This document shows, in pieces, positions 55,651 to 64,000 of a DNA stretch of 64,000 nt. The notes under the pieces were generated by a model. It worked only from the letters and a program-made list of their open reading frames with translations, was not told the DNA's origin and searched no databases. Position 1 is the first letter of the stretch. Each line of letters opens with the position of its first letter. Position numbers and translations under genes: made by a program. Source of the stretch: Myxococcus sp. (GTDB taxonomy: Bacteria; Myxococcota; Myxococcia; Myxococcales; Myxococcaceae); assembly GCA_014879945.1 (NCBI GenBank), contig JACSRE010000242.1:62001-126000 (forward strand), written 5' to 3'.

Positions 55651-56871
55651 TCACCGCGGTCGAAACGACCGCGAGACCACCGCGCTGAGCACCTGACTGG
55701 CGCCCGCGACCGCGAAGACGGCGCTGTATGCCGCCGGCCGGTCGAAGCCTGACGACAACGCGATGGCGGCCACTGCTCCGGCGACGAGGTTGCCGACGAA
55801 CATGCCGAAGGTGCCCGCGGCGTTCATCAGCCCCATCGCAGACGCCCGCGCCTCAACGGGCACCGCGCGGCTCACCAGCGACAGGCTCGGCCCGTAGATC
55901 GCCGCCGAGGCCACGCCGCCCACCGCCAGCACCACCGGAATCCACCTCGCGTCGAGCGCCAGCAGCGAGAAGAACATCATGCCGTACACCATCGCGCCCG
56001 CCGAGATCAGCGTGTACCGGTTCACCCGGTCCCCTACCCTCGTCAGCGGCAACGTCGCGAGCGCGAACGTCACCAGGAAGATCGTGAACCACCGGCTCAC
56101 CGTGCCGTCGGGCACCTGGAGCACGTGAAAGGCGAACAGCTGGAGCGTCACGGTGAAGGCGCCCACCGAGAAGCGCTCGAGCCCCACCACCACCACCGGC
56201 AGCCGCACGCCCGCGCTCTTCCACACCGCGCGCCCCGACATGGCCGACGACAGGCCATCGGGGAGCACCACCAACGACGAGAGGCCCGCGAGCACGCCCA
56301 CGCCGCCGCCCACCAGCAGTGGGAGCGCCGGATCGTTCCGCCCGAGGATCGCGCCGAGCGGAATGCCCACCACCAGCGCCATGATCACCGCGCTCCCGAC
56401 CAGGCCGGTCGCCGCCGAGCCCCCGTGGCGCCCACGCGCCGCGCCCATGAGGATCGACACCGCGCCCACGCTCGCCGCGCCCTGCACGAAGCGCAGCCCC
56501 AGCATCACCGCCAGCGGCGGCTTCAGCGCCACCAGGGCGATCATCACCCCGTCGAGCACCGCCAGGCCGCCCGCCAACACCCGCCGGCGGCCCAGGCGGT
56601 CGGCCCACACCGCCAACGCCGGCCCCACCAGACACGCGCCCAGCAGGTTCACCGCCATGAAGGCGTGAAACACCCACTCCTGCCCGGGCCACCCCGAGGC
56701 CACCAGCGGGCGAATGACGGGGATCACCACCGTCGCCGGCATCATCGCCGCCATCACCGTCAGCGCGATGGGCGTCGCGAAGCGCACCTCGCGCCGCAGC
56801 GAGACCGGCGCGGGGCACTCGAGCGGCTTGCCGTCCGTGCCCAGCTCGCTGGTGCCTGCCTCACCGCCCAT
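55651..56871 (-). CDS. MFS transporter
   Basis: This 406-aa protein has about twelve hydrophobic segments. The loop motif WADRLGRRRVL after TM2 is the MFS signature (GX3DRXGRR type). A polar N-terminus of about 30 residues precedes the first helix. It resembles drug/solute exporters of the DHA1 group, but no substrate is indicated. Downstream is the convergent LRR-like gene; the start is divergent from sdhC by 178 bp. Confidence 0.88.
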   Translation of the reverse strand: MGGEAGTSELGTDGKPLECPAPVSLRREVRFATPIALTVMAAMMPATVVIPVIRPLVASGWPGQEWVFHAFMAVNLLGACLVGPALAVWADRLGRRRVLAGGLAVLDGVMIALVALKPPLAVMLGLRFVQGAASVGAVSILMGAARGRHGGSAATGLVGSAVIMALVVGIPLGAILGRNDPALPLLVGGGVGVLAGLSSLVVLPDGLSSAMSGRAVWKSAGVRLPVVVVGLERFSVGAFTVTLQLFAFHVLQVPDGTVSRWFTIFLVTFALATLPLTRVGDRVNRYTLISAGAMVYGMMFFSLLALDARWIPVVLAVGGVASAAIYGPSLSLVSRAVPVEARASAMGLMNAAGTFGMFVGNLVAGAVAAIALSSGFDRPAAYSAVFAVAGASQVLSAVVSRSFRPR

Positions 56872-57049
56872 GGCTTCTCATATGGGGCAAGACCCCTCGC
56901 GACAACCCGCTGTGCATCACCAGCGCTCACAGGTCGGGGTGATTTTGCTGTTGCTCGGCCCGCGCTCCATGGAAGAGGAGCGTGGCTGATGCTCGCGGCC
57001 GTGGGTATGAACTCCTCGGTCAATCGTTTGGGAATCAAAGGAGACGTGC

Positions 57050-57765
57050 ATGTCCGATGCGGCGGAGCTGAAAGCGGGCCAGGGAGAAGACCTCGTGGGC
57101 TCGCTCGTGAAGTTCGCGATGAGCTCGGTGGGGTCGAAGGTCGTCATGGCCGCCACCGGCCTGGGGCTGTGGGTCTTCATCATGGGCCACCTCGCCGGCA
57201 ACCTGCTCGCCTTCGTGGGCCGTGACGCGTTCAACGCCTACGCCGCGACGCTCAAGGGCAACCCGGTGCTGCTGTGGGGCGCGCGGTCGGCGCTCTTCCT
57301 GGCCATTCCCCTGCACTTCTACTTCGCCGTGCGCAGCACCGCCCTCAACAAGGCCGCGCGCCCGGTCGCCTACGCCTACGAGAACAAGACGCCGGCCTCG
57401 ATGGCCTCGAAGACGATGATCCTCTCGGGGCTCGTGATCGCCGCCTTCTTCGCCTACCACATCGCCCACTTCACCCTGCGCGTGGTCAGCGTCACCGACA
57501 GCCTGGGGCCCGGCGGCGCCTTCAGCCCCTACGACATGCTGATTCAGGGCTTCAAGAACCCGCTGATCGCCGGCTTCTACATCGTCGGCCAGCTGCTGTT
57601 GGCCTCGCACCTCTCGCACGGCATCTACTCGCTGTTCCAGCACCTCGGCCTCTGGGGCAAGCGCTGGACGCCGTGGCTCAAGAACATGTCGGTCGTCGTG
57701 GGCTACGGCCTGTGCGCGGCCTTCATCAGCATTCCCGTCGCCGTCCTCGCAGGAATCATCAAGCC

Positions 57766-57769
<4 letters not shown>
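57050..57769 (+). CDS. sdhC: Succinate dehydrogenase cytochrome b subunit
   Basis: This 239-aa membrane anchor has five hydrophobic helices and several conserved His residues in or near them ([36 protein letters not shown]), which should bind two haems. This is the single-subunit cytochrome b558-like anchor, as in Bacillus and many Deltaproteobacteria, in place of the SdhC/SdhD pair. GGAGA lies upstream of ATG 57050. Its stop overlaps sdhA (ATGA). It passes electrons to quinone. Confidence 0.93.
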
Positions 57770-59675
<1,906 letters not shown>

Positions 59676-59679
<4 letters not shown>

Positions 59680-60440
59680 GCAACGAGAAACTGATGAAGC
59701 TGAAGCTGCACGTGTGGCGCCAGCCGAACAAGAACGCGCCCGGCCAGATGAAGGAGTACCTGGCCGACGACGTGAACCCGCACATGTCGTTCCTCGAGAT
59801 GCTCGACGTGGTGAACAACAGGCTCGTCGAGAAGGGCGAGGAGCCCATCGCCTTCGATCACGACTGCCGCGAGGGCATCTGCGGCATGTGCTCGATGGTG
59901 ATCAACGGCAAGCCGCACGGCGGCCACAAGGGCGTCACCGCGTGCCAGCTGCACATGCGCCACTTCAACGACGGCGATGAGATCTACATCGAGCCGTGGC
60001 GGGCCAGCGCCTTCCCGGTGGTGAAGGACCTGGTGGTCGACCGCAGCGCCTTCGATCGCATCATCGCCTCGGGCGGCTTCGTGTCGGTCAGCACCGGCGG
60101 CACGCCCGACGCCAACGCCCTGCCCGTGCCCAAGGTCAACGCCGACCTCGCGATGGACGCGGCGGCCTGCATCGGCTGCGGCGCCTGCGTGGCGGCCTGC
60201 AAGAACGCCTCGGCGATGCTCTTCGTCTCGGCGAAGGTCTCGCACCTGGCGCACCTGCCCCAGGGCCAGCCCGAGCGGTACGAGCGGGTGCAGAACATGG
60301 CCCGCCAGATGGACGCCGAGGGCTTCGGCACCTGCACCAACCTCTCGCAGTGCGAGGCGGCGTGCCCCAAGCTGATCCCCACGCGGGTGATCGCCGAGTT
60401 CAACCGCGATCTGATCAAGGCCAACCTCAAGGGCAGCTGA
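59676..60440 (+). CDS. sdhB: Succinate dehydrogenase iron-sulfur subunit
   Basis: The 254-aa subunit carries the three clusters of the enzyme: [12 protein letters not shown] and the later Cys (2Fe-2S), [12 protein letters not shown] (4Fe-4S) and the C-terminal [12 protein letters not shown] (3Fe-4S). The start is a GTG overlapping the sdhA stop. It passes electrons from FAD to the haem/quinone subunit. It is the last gene of the sdhCAB operon. Confidence 0.97.
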
Positions 60441-60489
60441 CGGCCGCAGACACCTTGCACATCGAAGGGGCGCGACGGGTTTACACCGC

Positions 60490-62163
60490 ATGCGCCCCTT
60501 GCTCGTCGCCACGCTGACCCTCGCCCTGTTTGCCTGCCCGAGACCCGAAGCCGAAGTCGGCCCGCAAGGGCCGGCCGGCGAACGTGGGGCCATGGGCGAG
60601 CGCGGCCCCGAGGGCGCGCGCGGCGCTCCAGGTGAGGTTGGCCTGGTGGGCCCCGCTGGTCCACAGGGGCCGGCCGGCGTGGACGGCGCGCGCGGCGACG
60701 TGGGCCCGACAGGCCCGACCGGCCCGCAGGGCGCACAAGGACCGCAGGGGCCTGCGGGGCCGGCGGGACCGCAAGGGCTCCAGGGCCCGGCCGGCGCGGT
60801 GCTGGTGATCGACGGCGGCGTGGTGACCGGCCCGGCAGGCGCGAGCGTGGTCGTCACGCCCATCGCGCCGGGCACCGCCCCCTGCACCACCGGCGGGGTG
60901 CGCATCACCCAGCTCAGCGACGGCGGCATCAGCAACGTCTGCAACGGCGCGGTGGGCCCCATCGGGCTGCAGGGCATCGCGGGGCCGCAGGGGCCCGTCG
61001 GCGCGACGGGCGCCTCGATCTCCGCGTCGGCGCTGAGCCCGTTGAGCCCCCAGTGCCCCACCGGTGGCGTGCTGGTGTGGTTGCCCGACGGCGGCGCGCT
61101 CCCCGTCTGCAACGGCTCGACGGGCCCGACCGGTCCACAGGGGGCCATGGGCCCGATGGGCCTGACCGGCGCCACCGGAGCCGCCGGCCCGATGGGGAGC
61201 CCCGGCCCGCAGGGGGCGATCGGTCCCATGGGCCCCGCTGGCCCGACCGGCCCGGTGGGCCCCATGGGGAGCGTCGGGCCGCAGGGCCCCAGTGGGCCCG
61301 CGGGCGCGCCGGGTATGGCTGGCCCCGCCGGCCCTGCAGGTCCGGTGGGCGCGACTGGCGCGCAGGGGCCCGCTGGACCGCAAGGCGCTCCCGGCCCCGC
61401 CGGTCCTCCGGGAGCGACCGGGCCTGCCGGCCCCGCCGGACCGGTCGGCCCCGCGCTCTACCTCGATGGCGGCCTCGCCTTCCCCAATGACACGCCCACC
61501 TTCGCCGGCTTCACCTCGGCGACCTACACCGGGAGCCTCGACGGCGTGGTGGGCGCCAACCAGAAGTGTCACGCCGAGTTCCCCGGGTCGGCGCTGTGCA
61601 CCATCGCCGACTTCGACCGGTCGAACCCGCTGGTGGCCCCCACCGCGCTCGGCGCGTGGATCGACTCCGACCGCGCCACCTCGGGCGCTCGCAACCGCAG
61701 CTCGTGCGGCGGCTGGACGATCGGCACCACCGCCGACTACGGCACCAACCTCAACGCCACCGGCGTCTTCGTCGGCCAGGTGTACTGCAACAACATCAAG
61801 CCCCTCGCCTGCTGCCGCGCGCCGACCAGCAGCGTCTTTCGCGGCTTCACCAGCGCCCTCCGCACCGGCAACCTCGGCGGGGTGATCGGCGCCAACCAGC
61901 TGTGCCACTCGGAGTTCCCCGGCTCGTCGCTCTGCACCATCGCCGACTACGATCGCGCCAACCCCCTCGTCGCCCCGGGCGGCACCGGCGCCTGGATTGA
62001 CTCCGACCGCGCGGTGTCAGGGGCCCGGAGCCGCAGCTCGTGTGGCAACTGGACGGTCGGCACCACCGCCGACTACGGCACCAACCTCAACCAGCACGGG
62101 TTCTTCACCGGGCAGGTGTACTGCAACGCCTCGAAACCGGTGGCCTGCTGCCAGAGCCGCTGA
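60490..62163 (+). CDS. Collagen-like lipoprotein with duplicated C-terminal domain
   Basis: The 557-aa lipoprotein (LFAC) has two long Gly-X-Y collagen-like stretches (about residues 22-100 and 208-325). Between and around them are short Cys-containing modules ([15 protein letters not shown] to CNG, and [14 protein letters not shown] to CNG). The C-terminal 215 residues are two tandem copies of a Cys-rich domain of about 100 aa ([26 protein letters not shown] and [26 protein letters not shown], each ending with a CC pair). The domain resembles extracellular ligand-binding modules. It is probably an elongated surface fibre. No ribosome-binding site is obvious. Confidence 0.85.
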   Translation: MRPLLVATLTLALFACPRPEAEVGPQGPAGERGAMGERGPEGARGAPGEVGLVGPAGPQGPAGVDGARGDVGPTGPTGPQGAQGPQGPAGPAGPQGLQGPAGAVLVIDGGVVTGPAGASVVVTPIAPGTAPCTTGGVRITQLSDGGISNVCNGAVGPIGLQGIAGPQGPVGATGASISASALSPLSPQCPTGGVLVWLPDGGALPVCNGSTGPTGPQGAMGPMGLTGATGAAGPMGSPGPQGAIGPMGPAGPTGPVGPMGSVGPQGPSGPAGAPGMAGPAGPAGPVGATGAQGPAGPQGAPGPAGPPGATGPAGPAGPVGPALYLDGGLAFPNDTPTFAGFTSATYTGSLDGVVGANQKCHAEFPGSALCTIADFDRSNPLVAPTALGAWIDSDRATSGARNRSSCGGWTIGTTADYGTNLNATGVFVGQVYCNNIKPLACCRAPTSSVFRGFTSALRTGNLGGVIGANQLCHSEFPGSSLCTIADYDRANPLVAPGGTGAWIDSDRAVSGARSRSSCGNWTVGTTADYGTNLNQHGFFTGQVYCNASKPVACCQSR

Positions 62164-62238
62164 AGCCGTTGGTCCCCACTCGTCAGCCAGCACCGGCTGC
62201 GCTATGGGCTCCTCGTCTTCTCGACTTCAAGGAGTCCC

Positions 62239-63201
62239 ATGCGCGTCATCGTCACCGGCAGCCTCGCTTACGACTACATCATGAACTTCCCGGGGAAGTT
62301 CTCGGACCACATCCTCCCGGACAAGGTCCACATGCTGACGGTGAGCTTCCTGGTCGACTCCATGAAGCGCCTGCGCGGCGGCACCGCCGGCAACATCGCC
62401 TACAACCTGGCCATGCTGGGCGCGAAGACCTCGATCGTCTCGGCCGCCGGCCAGGACTTCGTGGACTACCGCGAGTCGCTCGAGAAGATCGGCGTCGACA
62501 CCCGGGGCGTGAAGCAGGTCGGCAACGAGTTCACCGCCAGCTGCTTCATCAACACCGACATGTCGAACAACCAGATCGTGGCGTTCTACCCGGGCGCGGT
62601 GGTGCACGCGCGTGAGGTGACGCTCGAGTCGATCGGCCTGACGAAGGACGACTGGGCCCTCATCTCGCCCACCGATCCCGAGTCGATGATGCGCCACATG
62701 CAGGAGTGCCGCCGCATCGGCGCGAAGTACATCTTCGACCCGGGCAAGCAGACGCCGCGCCTCGACAAGCAGCAGATCCTCTCGGGCCTCGACGGCTGCG
62801 CCGCGCTCATCGGCAACGACTACGAGTTCGCCATGATGGCCAAGATGACCAACATGACGGAGCAGCAGCTGATCGACGCCGCGCCCCTCACCATCATGAC
62901 CCGCGGCGAGCAGGGCAGCCGCATCTACCAGCGCGGCAAGCCGGTGCTCGAGGTGCCCATCGCGAAGGTGACGAACGTCGTCGACCCCACGGGCGCCGGC
63001 GATGCGTACCTGGCGGGCCTGGCCTTCGGCCTCTCGAAGAACCTGCCCCTCGCGGTCACCGGGCGGGTCGCGGCCCTCGCGGCCACCTACGCCATCGAGC
63101 TCAAGGGCTGCCAGGAGCACGCCTTCACCAGGCCGGCCTTCCTCTCGCGCTACGTCGAGTCGTTCGGCGCCTCGGCCGAGCTCGCCGCCGCCCTCGGCTG
63201 A
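62239..63201 (+). CDS. PfkB family sugar/nucleoside kinase
   Basis: The 320-aa kinase has the PfkB signatures: RGGTAGNIAYNLAMLG near residue 46 and DPTGAGDAYLAGLAFGL near residue 248 (the catalytic Asp is in GAGD). It resembles adenosine kinase/ribokinase members by the LAYDYIMNFPGKF opening. It may phosphorylate adenosine, ribose or a related substrate, which is not decided by sequence. It is separated from the collagen-like gene by 75 bp and followed by a strong hairpin. Confidence 0.9.
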   Translation: MRVIVTGSLAYDYIMNFPGKFSDHILPDKVHMLTVSFLVDSMKRLRGGTAGNIAYNLAMLGAKTSIVSAAGQDFVDYRESLEKIGVDTRGVKQVGNEFTASCFINTDMSNNQIVAFYPGAVVHAREVTLESIGLTKDDWALISPTDPESMMRHMQECRRIGAKYIFDPGKQTPRLDKQQILSGLDGCAALIGNDYEFAMMAKMTNMTEQQLIDAAPLTIMTRGEQGSRIYQRGKPVLEVPIAKVTNVVDPTGAGDAYLAGLAFGLSKNLPLAVTGRVAALAATYAIELKGCQEHAFTRPAFLSRYVESFGASAELAAALG

Positions 63202-63225
63202 CGCACCTTTCAGTACGTCGTCGCC

Positions 63226-63259
63226 CAACGCCCTCTCGCCTCGCTGCGTGAGGGCGTTG
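63226..63259 (+). terminator. Hairpin terminator after the PfkB kinase gene
   Basis: CAACGCCCTC (63226-63235) and GAGGGCGTTG (63250-63259) form a perfect 10-bp stem with a 14-base loop, 25 bases after the stop codon. The sequence after it is TG-rich (TGTTGTGC) but lacks a long T-run, so it is a likely, not certain, terminator. Confidence 0.6.
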
Positions 63260-63336
63260 TGTTGTGCGTCGATCGCTTCCGCTACAGTCGCAAATCTTCA
63301 CTCGGCCACCCCTGTGGCCGACCGGGAGGAACTTCC

Positions 63337-64000
63337 GTGATCCATGCCTCGAGGTTCGCCGCGCTGGCGACCGCCCTGCTCCTCGTCGGTTGCTCGGAAG
63401 AGTCCATCTCGCGGCAGCGGGTGTCGAAGGCGGCCCAGGCCATCGTGGGGCAAGACGGCGCGTTCACCGTCAACGGCGTGGTGCAGCTCAACGAGTACAC
63501 CGCGCTCGCCGCGAACGCGGCCGTCGGCGCGACGACGCTGCAGGTGACGAGCGCCGCGCAGCTCGACAGCGCCCAGTTCGGGCCGCTCGCGGCGGGCAAC
63601 CTGATCATGATCTACCAGGCGCAGGGCGCGGCCATCGACGCGACCGACGCCACCTACGGGGCGGTCACCGCGCTCAACGGCGCCGGCCTGCACGAGATGG
63701 TCGAGGTCGCGTCGGTCGCCGGCAACACCATCACCATCGGCAACGGCTGCGCGGGCCTGCGCAACGCGTACTCGGCGGCGGGCCGGACGCAGGTCGTCCG
63801 GGTGCCGCAGTTCACCACCCTCACCGTCTCGTCGACCGGCACCGTCACCGCGCTCCCGTGGGACGGCCAGCGCGGCGGCATCGTGGCGCTGCACGTGCGC
63901 GACACCCTCACGCTCCAGGGCACCATCGACGTGGCGGGCCTGGGCTTCCGCGGCGGCGCCACCGACAACCAGACGGCCGCGGTGGCCACCGACGTCACGG
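63337..64000 (+). CDS. AgmC-like surface lipoprotein (start only)
   Basis: The first 221 codons are visible; the gene continues past the window end. The start is a GTG with GGAGGA upstream, and the protein has a lipoprotein signal (LVGC). The mature part, with VVQLNEYTALAANAAVGATTLQVTS, MIYQAQGAAIDATDATYGAVTALNGAGLHEMVEVASV and VVRVPQFTTLTV, then GLGFRGGAT, is similar to the N-terminal region of AgmC-like adventurous-gliding proteins of myxobacteria. The overall function of such proteins is poorly defined. Name is based on recollection of family pattern, not on a search. Confidence 0.72.
   Translation, partial: MIHASRFAALATALLLVGCSEESISRQRVSKAAQAIVGQDGAFTVNGVVQLNEYTALAANAAVGATTLQVTSAAQLDSAQFGPLAAGNLIMIYQAQGAAIDATDATYGAVTALNGAGLHEMVEVASVAGNTITIGNGCAGLRNAYSAAGRTQVVRVPQFTTLTVSSTGTVTALPWDGQRGGIVALHVRDTLTLQGTIDVAGLGFRGGATDNQTAAVATDVT

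Noticed and set aside
60490-61450. CRISPR or tandem-repeat array
   Set aside because: The periodicity is of 9 bases and reflects Gly-X-Y codons in a coding frame, without spacers.
60481-61908. Pro-rich minus-strand open frames opposite the collagen-like gene
   Set aside because: The complement of Gly-X-Y codons necessarily gives Pro-rich open frames; the plus strand has the signal peptide and Cys-rich domains.
63240-63336. Sigma-70 promoter before the AgmC-like gene (TTGTGC and TACAGT)
   Set aside because: The spacer is only 15 bp and both boxes are imperfect.

Overview
The window is GC-rich (third codon positions almost always G or C) chromosomal DNA, densely packed with genes and free of insertion sequences, phage genes and CRISPR arrays. 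No gap between genes exceeds about 250 bases. Several features point to the Myxococcota: a lipoprotein resembling AgmC, a MYXO-CTERM-like C-terminus, Hanks-type kinases, a PilZ-receiver protein, a delta-60 repeat lipoprotein, a repeat-companion/LRR-like protein and many short lipoproteins. It carries flagellar genes, so it belongs to a flagellated lineage of that phylum rather than a purely gliding one. This assignment is inference from gene content; no comparison was run.

Layout. 1-9.4 kb: a degenerate trypsin-like protease (partial), a LuxR-type regulator, a CrtY-type lycopene cyclase, aspartokinase, a four-gene Gld-like ABC transporter cluster and an M48 lipoprotein peptidase. 9.5-14.4 kb: a compact co-directional module of lipoprotein, ECF sigma factor, zinc-finger anti-sigma factor, caspase-like peptidase with a beta-rich C-terminus, and a second lipoprotein. 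The sigma, anti-sigma and caspase genes overlap through GTGA junctions, and the two outer lipoproteins look like diverged paralogues. This is the most interesting unit here. 14.4-18.1 kb: a PAP2 membrane phosphatase/transferase and a membrane-spermidine-synthase fusion. 18.1-33.0 kb: a flagellar region (fliJ alone on the minus strand, then flgF-flgG-flgA-flgH-flgI-flgJ/M23-flgM-flgN-flgK-flgL, an unknown 653-aa protein, flagellin, fliD, fliS, an 89-aa protein and a TPR glycosyltransferase). It has a good sigma-54 site before flgF and a good sigma-28 site before flagellin. Rod, L/P-ring, hook-junction, filament and cap genes are present; basal-body core, motor, hook and export-gate genes are not.

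33.0-45.5 kb: a minus-strand unit of ffh, a GT22-like mannosyltransferase and a frameshifted DUF2079 remnant, then tRNA-Leu(UAA), a PilZ-receiver protein, a delta-60 lipoprotein, an intact DUF2079 protein, glutaredoxin, a structured leader before a lipoprotein gene, a trypsin-like protease, a Nudix hydrolase, a WD40 protein and moaC. 45.6-52.3 kb: an M2 (ACE-like) peptidase, then accA-cmk-beta-propeller-Ser/Thr kinase in a tightly overlapping minus-strand series. 52.4-60.4 kb: TCA-cycle genes (sucCD minus, sdhCAB plus) around an LRR-like protein and an MFS transporter. 60.5-64 kb: a collagen-like lipoprotein, a PfkB kinase and the start of the AgmC-like lipoprotein.

How the genes work together. 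The flagellar genes form one assembly programme: the sigma-54 site would drive the rod/ring genes, FlgM would hold back sigma-28, and the sigma-28 site would drive flagellin once FlgM is exported. SucCD and SdhCAB are consecutive TCA-cycle steps. The 9.5-14.4 kb module looks like an envelope-sensing or self-regulating unit in which a sigma/anti-sigma pair controls a secreted caspase-like protease and associated lipoproteins.
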